A DNA stretch of 48,055 nucleotides from Prolixibacteraceae bacterium (GTDB lineage: Bacteria; Bacteroidota; Bacteroidia; Bacteroidales; Prolixibacteraceae), in the NCBI GenBank assembly GCA_009773765.1, contig WTWZ01000018.1, forward strand, positions 1-48,055, read 5' to 3'. Numbering within the stretch: position 1 is the first letter of the stretch; every line of letters starts with the position of its first letter. Positions 1 through 7,541 of the stretch are shown here, piece after piece. The notes under the pieces were generated by a model, which was not told the DNA's origin, made no database searches, and was given only the letters and a program-made list of their open reading frames with translations. The translations under genes and the position numbers were made by a program.

Positions 1-398
1 TGGTTTCAACCGTGCAGGAGGCCTGCCCCATGTGGGTTCCCATTGTGGAGAACAATGAAATTGGGACTGAAGGGGCTGAGTATTTTATAAAGAAAAACAT
101 TCAGAATATACTTCAGAAAGATAAGGATTTGGATACGCTTGTTTTAGGGTGTACGCATTATCCGCTTTTAATAGATACCATTCAGAAATATGTTCCCGAA
201 AACATTAAAATATTGCAGCAGGGAGAAATTACCGCCGAAAAACTATGCGAATATTTAAAACGCCATCCCGAAATTGACAGCAGGTTATCAAAATCCGGGA
301 ACCTCAGATTTCAGACTACCGAATCGGCTGAAAATTTTGAAGGGAAAGCAGCATTGTTTATGGACCAGAGAGTTGTGGCGGAGCATGTTCGTTTTTAA
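1..398 (+). CDS. murI: Glutamate racemase, C-terminal part (5' end outside window)
   Basis: Glutamate racemase converts L-glutamate to D-glutamate for peptidoglycan precursors in the cytoplasm. The reading frame is open from the left edge (first full codon at base 3) to a TAA at 396-398, so only about the last 130 residues are present. The visible part has the family's EACPMWVPIVE segment and the LGCTHYPLL motif, whose Cys is the second catalytic cysteine of the racemase. It then continues through the usual C-terminal helix. A GTG at base 12 could be mistaken for a start, but homologous sequence continues upstream of it, so this is a truncated view and not a short gene. It converges with the kinase gene that ends at 408, leaving 9 bases between them with no obvious terminator. 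Identity is confident from the catalytic motif. Confidence 0.92.
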   Translation, partial: VSTVQEACPMWVPIVENNEIGTEGAEYFIKKNIQNILQKDKDLDTLVLGCTHYPLLIDTIQKYVPENIKILQQGEITAEKLCEYLKRHPEIDSRLSKSGNLRFQTTESAENFEGKAALFMDQRVVAEHVRF

Positions 399-407
399 TT
401 CGGCCTG

Positions 408-1493
408 CTAACAAAATTTCTTTACAGTCCGGTTCATCTGCTCAAACTGCTCTTCAATACTTGTCAGCAATTTATATTGTGCCCTTGTTCTGACCAGGTT
501 GTGTTCCTTCGATTTGGTTTTGTAGTAGTTGTCGCCGTCAATGTAATCCATTAAAAACCGCAGCACCTGCTCGTAGGTAATGTATTTTGCTGAAAAGGCC
601 AGATATTCAAGCTCTTTTTCGGTAAGAAACGATTTTGCCTCTTCGAGATAACCTTTGGTAAAAGCTTCAAAAATCTTCATATCCATCGAAACATTATCAA
701 GGTTGAGGTCGTCTTCAAGCCCGGTATTGGTGTAAAAACGAATGGCATCGCCAAAATCATTTAAAACGGTGCTGCTTAAAACGGTATCCAAATCAATTAC
801 ACAAAGCACTTCGCCTTGTTTGTCGAAAAGAATGTTGTTGATTTTTGTGTCGTTGTGGCTGATTCGGGTTGGGATTGTTCCGTTTTCCACCAATTGGTAA
901 AAATCAAGCATCTCATCGCGGCGGCTTTCAATCCAACTGATTTCTTCTGGCACTTCAGCTTTCCGGCCAACCGGATCTTTTGCCAAAACTGCATCCCACT
1001 GTTTAAAACGGTAACGAATATCGTGGAAACCCGGTAAAATATTCACCAACGGTTCTTTTAAATCGGCCACCAGCGACTGGAATTTTCCAATTCCCTTTCC
1101 TCCAGCAGTTGCCAACTCAGGAGTTTCGGCAGCATTGTAAGCAATTGTATCATCAATAAAAAGGCAAACTGCCCAGTATTCATCTTCTTCGTCTAAAAAA
1201 TAAAGTTTTCCGTCAAGAGCAGGAATAATAGTCATTGCTTCTCTCATCGGATTGCCGCCCGCTTTTTCAACTTTCTTTTTAATGTGCAGACACACCTTTT
1301 GTATGTTGTCCATCATGGCCGGTATTGGCGAAAAAATCCGTTTGTTTTTCCGCTGGAGAATATAATTGGGCCTGCCCGCAACAGTTTTTATAATGAATGT
1401 GTCGTTGATAAAACCTTCGCCCAGGTTGGTTACTTCTTTAATTTCGCCTTCAAGCTGAAAATTTTGCGCTATTGAAATCAGTTTTGTATTCAT
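408..1493 (-). CDS. APH-fold sugar kinase, N-acetylhexosamine 1-kinase (NahK)-like
   Basis: This 361-residue protein has the aminoglycoside-phosphotransferase/choline-kinase fold. The catalytic loop ISHNDTKINN lies at about residues 211-220, with the base Asp after HN. The metal-binding DLDT is at 234-237, followed by FGDAIR at about 247-252. The N-terminal lobe has GEGFINDTF, the nucleotide-binding region. In Bacteroidota and bifidobacteria, proteins of this type phosphorylate N-acetylhexosamines at C1. The next gene upstream on the same strand (1600-2502) is a sugar-1-phosphate nucleotidyltransferase, which is exactly the partner such a kinase needs. I infer an amino-sugar salvage pair (GlcNAc or GalNAc to UDP-sugar). 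The substrate is not proven by sequence; a homoserine- or choline-type kinase is less likely. Automated pipelines often mislabel this family as mucin desulfatase or aminoglycoside phosphotransferase. Confidence 0.8.
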   Translation of the reverse strand: MNTKLISIAQNFQLEGEIKEVTNLGEGFINDTFIIKTVAGRPNYILQRKNKRIFSPIPAMMDNIQKVCLHIKKKVEKAGGNPMREAMTIIPALDGKLYFLDEEDEYWAVCLFIDDTIAYNAAETPELATAGGKGIGKFQSLVADLKEPLVNILPGFHDIRYRFKQWDAVLAKDPVGRKAEVPEEISWIESRRDEMLDFYQLVENGTIPTRISHNDTKINNILFDKQGEVLCVIDLDTVLSSTVLNDFGDAIRFYTNTGLEDDLNLDNVSMDMKIFEAFTKGYLEEAKSFLTEKELEYLAFSAKYITYEQVLRFLMDYIDGDNYYKTKSKEHNLVRTRAQYKLLTSIEEQFEQMNRTVKKFC

Positions 1494-1516
1494 AGTGTAT
1501 AATATATGTTGTTTTA

Positions 1517-1574
1517 GTTCCAGGTTCCAGGTTCCGGGTTCAAAACTTTGAACTTTAAACTTTAAACTTTAAAC
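1517..1574. repeat. Heptanucleotide periodic repeat (about 8 units)
   Basis: Between the kinase and the nucleotidyltransferase the sequence runs in 7-base steps: GTTCCAG, GTTCCAG, GTTCCGG, GTTCAAA, ACTTTGA, then ACTTTAA three times. The period is unbroken although the unit drifts from a GC-rich to an AT-rich form. The AT-rich unit is a rotation of the reverse complement of the GTTTAAA units at 9041-9068, so the two sites appear to belong to one dispersed repeat type in opposite orientation. Confidence 0.75.
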
Positions 1575-1599
1575 ATCTTACTTCTGTCTGCCGGCTTTC

Positions 1600-2502
1600 T
1601 TACTCCCAGATTTTCTTCGGATATTCGCCTTTTGCAATTAGCGCATTTATTTTTTCAATAACAAATGGTTTGTCCTCTTTGTATGTAACTCCAAACCAGG
1701 GCGAATTGGCTTCCAGTACTTTTACCGTTGCCTCTTTGTCGTCGATTAAGTCGAAAACCACCGATGGAATATACATTTCCGATTTGGGTTTGTCGATTTC
1801 GATTTTTAAGAATTGGGTAAATCTTTTTTCCAACTGGGCGAAAACCGATGGTTTAAAACCCCAGTTGTTCATCGATGCAATTTCGTTTCCGGTGAGTAAA
1901 GTTTCGCTGCCATCGTTTTCAATCGAAATTATTTTGTTTTCGTGTTTCACAATTTTGAGTGCCTCCACAATTTTAACGAGGTTTTTGTTTTCGTCTTCCT
2001 CGCAAATCCCGCGCGAAACGGAACCAAATTCCGAGAGGGTGTCATTCAGTTTGTAGCCCACCATTGCATATTCTTGAGGGTCGATTGATTCAGTTAAAAA
2101 TTTTGCCATTGCCTTGTACGCGTTGAATCCGTAAAAGTCGTCGGCGTTCAGGGCGCAAAATGGTTCATTTATAACATCTTTGGCAACCAGGATTGCATGA
2201 GCAGTTCCCCACGGTTTTTCGCGTCCTTCGGGCAAAGTGAATCCTTCGGGCAACATATTCAATTCCTGAAAAACGTATTCAACCTCTATTTTTCCTTTTA
2301 ATTTTTTATCGAAATTTTCTTTGAAAGCATCGGCAAAACTTTCGCGGATAATAAAAACCACTTTTCCAAATCCGGCCCTTATCGCATCATAAATCGAGTA
2401 ATCGATAATTGCTTCTCCGTTTGGGCCAACGGGTTCAACCTGTTTTAATCCTCCAAAGCGGCTTCCCATTCCGGCTGCCAAAATCAATAGCGTAGGTTTC
2501 AT
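1600..2502 (-). CDS. Sugar-1-phosphate nucleotidyltransferase (NTP-transferase family)
   Basis: This 300-residue enzyme has a GT-A-like nucleotidyltransferase fold. The N-terminal signature LAAGMGSRFGGLKQ (residues 8-21) is the nucleotide-binding loop with its Arg and Lys. The acidic metal-binding motif NADDFYG sits at about 119-125. PWGTAHAIL (about 97-105) is the conserved uracil/sugar-contact region of uridylyltransferases. It would transfer UMP (or another NMP) from the NTP to a sugar 1-phosphate, releasing pyrophosphate. It lies directly upstream of the NahK-like kinase on the same strand, which suggests kinase plus uridylyltransferase salvage of N-acetylhexosamines. The 106-base gap between the two genes holds the heptanucleotide repeat, so co-transcription is likely but not certain. 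Length and motifs are normal. The exact sugar cannot be read from the sequence. Confidence 0.85.
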   Translation of the reverse strand: MKPTLLILAAGMGSRFGGLKQVEPVGPNGEAIIDYSIYDAIRAGFGKVVFIIRESFADAFKENFDKKLKGKIEVEYVFQELNMLPEGFTLPEGREKPWGTAHAILVAKDVINEPFCALNADDFYGFNAYKAMAKFLTESIDPQEYAMVGYKLNDTLSEFGSVSRGICEEDENKNLVKIVEALKIVKHENKIISIENDGSETLLTGNEIASMNNWGFKPSVFAQLEKRFTQFLKIEIDKPKSEMYIPSVVFDLIDDKEATVKVLEANSPWFGVTYKEDKPFVIEKINALIAKGEYPKKIWE

Positions 2503-2608
2503 ATTTATAATCTTTATCTGTTTTTGTATTTGTTGAAAATGAATATTGCAATTTTATAATCAGGCGGTAAAAATATAAAAAACGCCGGTTGTTTAAATTG
2601 GAAAATAA

Positions 2609-2640
2609 AAAAAGGCTGCCCGTTTCTGAGCAGCCTTTTT
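2609..2640 (-). terminator. Intrinsic terminator after the amt gene
   Basis: AAAGGCTGC at 2611-2619 pairs with GCAGCCTTT at 2630-2638 around a 10-base loop. A-rich sequence lies on the left and T on the right, so read on the minus strand the stem is followed by a long T run. It lies 10 bases beyond the amt stop codon. Confidence 0.85.
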
Positions 2641-2649
2641 ATTCTGATT

Positions 2650-3973
2650 TTATTCGTCCTTATACAAAAAATTGTACGATTCATCGTGTTGACTAATGTC
2701 GAGACCAATTTTTTCTCCGTGCGGCGAAATGCGAAGCGGCACGATTAAATCGGTTATTTTATACATCAGCAAAGAGCCTCCGAAAGTAAATATTGCAACA
2801 ATAACTAGGGCAAGCAAATGGTAAAGGAATGTTGTTGTTTCGCCATGAATTAACCCAACTTCGTTTGCAAAAACCGCGGTTGCCAACATACCGACGATTC
2901 CACCCATACCGTGTGCAGGAAAAACATCCAATGTATCATCGAGTGTGGATTTGGTTCTGAGCGTAATGGCATAGTTGCTTACAATTGCTGCTATCACGCC
3001 AATAAAAATGCTTGACCCCACATTTACAAAACCTGCAGCCGGCGTAATGGCAACCAATCCAACAACCAATCCGATGGCAGAGCCCACAGCCGATGGTTTT
3101 TTCCCTTTTGCAGCATCGTAAAAAATCCAGGTTAGCATTGCGGCTGCCGATGCAGTATTTGTATTTACCAGTGCAGAAGCGGCTACCCCGTTGGCAGCCA
3201 GGGCCGAACCGGCTAAATCCAAACCAGCCAAACCAAAGCATACCGGCACTCAGTAAAATATATGGAATATTGGCCGGTTTAAACTCTTTAAGTTCTTTTC
3301 TGCGACCCAGAAACAAGGCCCCGGTCAGTGCGGCAAAACCTGCCGACATGTGTACAACGGTTCCACCTGCAAAATCGAGTACGCCCCAGTTGCGCAAAAA
3401 ACCATTAGGGTGCCAGGTCCAGTGCGCCAGCGGCGCGTAAACAAAAATTACAAACAGGCTTATAAATAACATGTAAGCCCTGAAACGCACCCTTCCGGCA
3501 AATGAGCCTGTTATCAGTGCAGGCGTGATAATTGCAAATTTTAATTGGAACATGGCAAAAACTGCCAGCGGAAATGTTGGGGCCAAATCAGGGTGTGTCC
3601 CTGCCCCCACCCCACGAAACATAAAATAGGTCAGTGGATTTCCAAACAGGCCAAATCCCCCGCTCCCGATACTTTCGCCAAAAGCAATGCTAAATCCCAC
3701 CACTACCCACAAAACACTTACAATCCCCATGGCAATGTAACTCTGCATCATGGTTGAAATTATATTTTTCGGGTGAACCATGCCCCCGTAAAAAAAGGCA
3801 AGACCGGGCGTCATTAATAAAACCAGCCCAGTAGCTGTAAGCATCCATGCTGTATCTCCCGGGTCAATTTTCGATAAATCCTGCTCTCCTGTTCCAGTTG
3901 GAACAATTACGCCTAAAAAGGCAACAATGATTAAAAGTACTAAAATAATCCACCATCTGACTGTGCTTTTCAT
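2650..3973 (-). pseudogene. amt: Ammonium transporter AmtB/MEP family, disrupted by a frameshift
   Basis: Inner-membrane ammonium channel. The start at 3973 opens a frame with a hydrophobic leader and the first transmembrane segments. The family signature follows (DFAGGTVVHMSAGFAALTGA, about residues 200-219), and its His208 is the first of the twin pore histidines. At WFGWFGF (residue 253, about base 3214) the frame breaks. The expected continuation NAGSALAANG is found at once in another frame and runs to the stop at 2650, including PAHGMGGIVG with the second pore His. The break reads GGATTTAGCC where GGATTTAAYGCC is expected, so two bases of an Asn codon appear to be missing. Everything else, about 441 residues in total, looks intact, so this is either a very recent mutation or a sequence error. 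An Lrp-type gene is divergently placed, and no glnK/PII gene is adjacent. Confidence 0.9.
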
Positions 3974-4225
3974 ATCTGTTAAATTTAAGGTTTATTGTCT
4001 TTGTGTCATGAAAATAAAACAAATATGTCATTATACAATTATTATTCTCCTAATAATAGAATTATGAAAGTTTATTAATATTTTAATTAACGTTTTGATA
4101 ACAAATAATTGTTTTATTGCATATATGAATCAAATGTTTTCATTTTGTTACTTTTATGATAAAGTTTTAGTCAAATGCAGGTATTATGATATTATATTCA
4201 TACTTTTATTGGAAAATTGTAAGAT

Positions 4226-4693
4226 ATGACATTGAGAAACAAATTAGATGATATTGATTTGAGGATTTTGGACATTATTACAAAAAATGCACGAATTCCT
4301 TTTAAAGATGTTGCCGTTGAGGTTGGAATTTCAAGAGCTGCAATTCATCAGCGCGTAAACCGGATGATTGAACTGGAAGTAATAGTTGGTTCAGGATATC
4401 ATATCGATCCCAAGAAGGTTGATTTCAGAACCTGTACTTATATTGGTATATTTCTCGAAAAAGGAGGATTATTTTCCGAAGTGGTAGAGCGTTTAAAAAA
4501 TATCCAGGAGATTGTTGAATGTCATTATACCACAGGGCAGTATGCAATTTTTATTAAAGTTTACGCCCGTGACAACGAACATCTCAAAACGATTTTAAGC
4601 GGACAAATACAGAAAATTCAAGGAGTATCCAGTACCGAAACTTTTATTTCCCTTGAAGAATCGTTTAAAAGAACAATTCAGGTTCTCGGTTAA
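4226..4693 (+). CDS. Lrp/AsnC family transcriptional regulator
   Basis: This 155-residue protein has an N-terminal winged helix-turn-helix. LDDIDLRILDII opens the domain, and the recognition region VAVEVGISRAAIHQRVNRM is at about 30-50. A C-terminal RAM (regulation of amino-acid metabolism) ligand-binding domain runs from about residue 65, with IVECHYTTGQYAIFIKVYA as its central strand-helix. Such regulators form dimers and octamers that sense amino acids. It is divergent from amt across an AT-rich 252-base gap (3974-4225), so regulation of nitrogen uptake is a reasonable inference. Its stop codon overlaps that of the convergent rlmB by 4 bases in a shared TTAA. Length and domains are normal. 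Confidence 0.9.
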   Translation: MTLRNKLDDIDLRILDIITKNARIPFKDVAVEVGISRAAIHQRVNRMIELEVIVGSGYHIDPKKVDFRTCTYIGIFLEKGGLFSEVVERLKNIQEIVECHYTTGQYAIFIKVYARDNEHLKTILSGQIQKIQGVSSTETFISLEESFKRTIQVLG

Positions 4694-5371
4694 TTTCGCT
4701 GGCGCACTGCCTCATAAATCATTAACGCTGCTGAAACTGATACATTCAGCGATTCAATATTCCCAAACAAGGGTATTTTAAGTTGCTGGTCTGCAATATT
4801 CAATATGGCCTGCGAAATGCCACTTTCTTCTGAACCCACAACAATAGCAACAGGTATTTTAAAATTACCCCCGGTATAAATTTGATTTGCTTTTTCGGTA
4901 GCCGCCACTATTTGTATCCCCGAATCTTTTAAAAACTGAATGGTTCTGAAAAGATTCGGAACTTTACATACGGGAATATGATGCAATGCGCCGGAAGAAG
5001 TTTTTATGGAGTCGGCTCCAATCCGCGCCATTCCTTTTTCAGGAATAATTATAGCGTCAACACCCGCACATTCAGCCGATCTGGCAATAGCCCCAAAATT
5101 TCTGACATCCGTAATCTGGTCGAGTACGAGAAGCAGCGGTTCGCTGCCTTTTTCAAAAAGCACGGGCAACAGCATTTCGATGCTGATAAATTCAATTTTT
5201 TTCGAGCGGCACAAACTGGAACGGAATCCCATTTTCTTTAATTAACGAAATCAATTGTTGGTATAATTCGTTATCCAAGCCGGTTTTAATAAAAACTTTC
5301 TCGATGTTATTTCCCTTATTTATGGCTTCAATTATGGCACGTGTTCCGAAAATATATTCGTCTTTTTCCAT
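4690..5371 (-). pseudogene. rlmB: TrmH/SpoU family 23S rRNA 2'-O-ribose methyltransferase (RlmB), internal loss and frameshift
   Basis: RlmB methylates the ribose of a conserved G in 23S rRNA using S-adenosylmethionine. The start ATG at 5371 gives a normal substrate-binding N-terminal domain (EKDEYIFGTRAIIEA to PFQFVPLEK), then hits a stop after an A7 run at about 5196-5202. The catalytic SPOUT domain is intact in another frame from about 5200 to 4690. It carries motif 1 DVRNFGAIARSAECAG, motif 2 VVGSEESGIS and motif 3 IPLFGNIESLNVSVSAAL. Compared with family members of about 245-250 residues, 18-20 residues are absent at the join, including the conserved NHQGV-type linker that normally follows VPLEKLN. 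A single-base homopolymer error therefore cannot explain it. The ATG overlaps the stop of the upstream ABC-F gene (TAATG), so the two were translationally coupled. A shorter in-frame ATG at 5232 gives only the catalytic half. Confidence 0.85.
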
Positions 5372-7320
5372 TACCAGTTTTTTTTCATTTTCCAGTTTTC
5401 CAGTTCCTCATGTTGTTTTTCCCATTCTTCCATGGCTGTTTTAAGCTGCTTTTTCAGTAATTCATATTTGTCGAAAATGGTGTGGCCTTCCAGATTATCC
5501 GGTGCGGACAATAACCTGTCCAGTTCATCGCTTTCATTCTCAATGGTTTGAATTTCAGATTCGGTTTTTTCAACCTGCTTTTCGAGCCGCAATATTGTTC
5601 TGTTGATTTCTTTTTGTTCCTGAAAGCTGAACTCCTGCAACGAATTGATTTTCGTACCATTTAACCTTTCAGTTCTCCGGGGGTTGTTATTAATTTCAAG
5701 TTCTTTTAGCGACTCAATTTTCTTTTTCTCCAGAAAATCATAAATGCCGCCCAAATGTTGTTTCGCCTTTTTATTTCTGAATTCGTACACGCAGTTTACC
5801 AAACCATCCAAAAACTCCCTGTCGTGAGATACGACCAAAACCGTTCCGTTGAAATTTATCAAAGCATTCTTTAAAATTTCCTTCGAACGGATGTCGAGGT
5901 GGTTGGTGGGTTCGTCGAGTACCAGGAAATTAACAGGCTCAAGCATTAATTTTATCATTGCCAGCCTGGTTTTTTCACCACCGCTCAATACTTTAACTTT
6001 CTTGTCCACATCTTCGCCCGAGAAAAGGAAAGCACCGAGAATATCCCTGATCTTTGTTCTTACCTCACCAACCGCAATTTGATCGATGGTTTCAAAAACA
6101 GTGGGGCCTTCATTTAAAAGCTGTGCCTGATTTTGTGCGAAATACCCGATTTTTACATTATGGCCCAGAGTTAACTCACCTTCGTGTTCCAATTCCTGCA
6201 TTATTATCCGGGCCAGGGTTGTTTTGCCTTCACCATTCCGGCCAACAAAGGCAATTTTTTCCCCTTGTTCAATTTTAAAATCGATATCGTTTAAAACTAA
6301 AAGGTTATTATAACGTTTACTGATATTTCTGGCTTCAACAATTACCCGCCCCGACCGGGGAGCCGGTGGAAAACTGATTTTAAAGGCGGAATTATCAACT
6401 TCTTCAATTTCAATCCGGTTAATTTTCCCGAGTTGTTTTATTCTCGATTGAACCTGAACTGCCTTTGTTGCCTTGTATCTGAAACGTTCAATAAAAGTTT
6501 CGATATCTTCAATCTGTTTTTGTTGATTTCGGTATGCTGCAAGTTGAATTTCACGCTGTTCAGTTTTCCATGTCATGAATTTTGAGTAATTCATTTTTTG
6601 GTCGGTGATTTTACCAAGCGAAATTTCAATCGTACGGTTGCAAACTGCATCAAGGAAAGCCTTGTCGTGAGAGACAAGCACAATCGCCCCGTTGTAATTT
6701 TTAAGAAAATCTTCAAGCCACTGGATTGATTCAATGTCAAGGTGGTTGGTTGGCTCATCCAGTAAAAATACGTCTGGTTTTTTTAATAGTAATTTGGCAA
6801 GTTCAACACGCATCCTCCAGCCACCGCTAAACTCGGAAGTGTGGCGGTTAAAATCAGATCTTTCAAATCCAAGCCCGACAAGGGTTTGTTCAAGTTCGGC
6901 TTCGTAATTATCTCCCCCCAGAATATTAAAACGTTCGTTAAGTTCGTTTAAGCAATCTAATTTTTTAAGATACAAATCGGAATGATAATCATGGACTTCT
7001 GAAATTTCTGTATTTAAACATGTAATTTTATGCTGAATGTTAATCAATTCCTCGAAGGCAAGCACAGTTTCTTCTTTTAATGTACGTACATCGCTCAGTT
7101 TCATTTGCTGTGGCAAGTATCCGATGGTTGTATTTTTAGGAATTCCAATGCTTCCTGATGTTGGTGCATCAATTCCTTTAATGACTTTTAATAAAGTGGT
7201 TTTACCCGCACCATTTTTGCCAATTAAACCAATTCTGTCTTTTGGGTTGATCAGAAAGCTAATCTCCTTAAAAAGATCAAAACCACCGAAATTCAGACTT
7301 ATTTTATCTAACGAAATCAT
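5371..7320 (-). CDS. ABC-F family ATPase (duplicated ATP-binding cassette, translation factor type)
   Basis: This 649-residue soluble protein has two ABC domains and no membrane segments, the ABC-F architecture. Domain 1 has Walker A GKNGAGKTT (34-42), signature FSGGW (164-168) and Walker B DEPTNHLD (188-195). The inter-domain P-site-tRNA-interacting linker spans about 240-310. Domain 2 has GRNGEGKTT (360-368), LSGGEK (445-450) and DEPTNHLD (469-476). The C-terminal 120 residues or so are highly charged and predicted coiled coil, as in the Uup/YheS-like subgroup. ABC-F proteins bind the ribosomal E site and relieve stalling. Whether this one also gives antibiotic protection cannot be told from sequence. 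It overlaps the start of rlmB by one base (TAATG), linking it to a ribosome-modifying gene. A TAnnTTTG box lies 20 bases upstream of the start. Confidence 0.93.
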   Translation of the reverse strand: MISLDKISLNFGGFDLFKEISFLINPKDRIGLIGKNGAGKTTLLKVIKGIDAPTSGSIGIPKNTTIGYLPQQMKLSDVRTLKEETVLAFEELINIQHKITCLNTEISEVHDYHSDLYLKKLDCLNELNERFNILGGDNYEAELEQTLVGLGFERSDFNRHTSEFSGGWRMRVELAKLLLKKPDVFLLDEPTNHLDIESIQWLEDFLKNYNGAIVLVSHDKAFLDAVCNRTIEISLGKITDQKMNYSKFMTWKTEQREIQLAAYRNQQKQIEDIETFIERFRYKATKAVQVQSRIKQLGKINRIEIEEVDNSAFKISFPPAPRSGRVIVEARNISKRYNNLLVLNDIDFKIEQGEKIAFVGRNGEGKTTLARIIMQELEHEGELTLGHNVKIGYFAQNQAQLLNEGPTVFETIDQIAVGEVRTKIRDILGAFLFSGEDVDKKVKVLSGGEKTRLAMIKLMLEPVNFLVLDEPTNHLDIRSKEILKNALINFNGTVLVVSHDREFLDGLVNCVYEFRNKKAKQHLGGIYDFLEKKKIESLKELEINNNPRRTERLNGTKINSLQEFSFQEQKEINRTILRLEKQVEKTESEIQTIENESDELDRLLSAPDNLEGHTIFDKYELLKKQLKTAMEEWEKQHEELENWKMKKNW

Positions 7321-7340
7321 ACATTAAAAATGAAAGTTGG

Positions 7341-7348
7341 CAAAGATA
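7341..7348 (-). promoter_or_regulatory. Candidate -7 promoter box for the ABC-F/rlmB operon
   Basis: Read on the minus strand this is TATCTTTG, an exact match to the Bacteroidota primary-sigma -7 consensus TAnnTTTG. It lies about 20 bases upstream of the ABC-F ATG. No clean TTTG -33 box is visible at the right spacing. Confidence 0.45.
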
Positions 7349-7541
7349 GTGATTAATGACGAAACCAGAATTGCTGATAATTGCCAATAAAATTCCGTGT
7401 TGGTGGTATTCATCCAAAAAATTGCCTAAACAAAATTTCTAATCTGTTTTTTACCATCTTCTGTTACAATTCATGCTTCGTGTAGCTGTCAGAATTTAAA
7501 AATTATCGTAAATTCCGGCAACCAATTCAAAACTACAACTT

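Noticed and set aside
2514-2708. Minus-strand open frame overlapping the amt terminator and the amt 3' end
   Set aside because: It runs through a strong hairpin terminator, is in the wrong frame over amt, and has no family resemblance.
4085-4225. Possible promoter pair for the Lrp-type gene (TACTTTTA elements)
   Set aside because: Two imperfect boxes exist in very AT-rich DNA with no matching -33, so the call would be arbitrary.
3974-4225. Programmed frameshifting as an explanation for the amt break
   Set aside because: No slippery heptamer or stimulatory hairpin is seen at 3214; the join requires two missing bases inside an invariant motif.
4690-5232. Treating the catalytic half of rlmB (ATG at 5232) as a complete short methyltransferase
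   Set aside because: The N-terminal domain is present just upstream in another frame and is coupled to the ABC-F stop, so the short form is a fragment of a broken gene.
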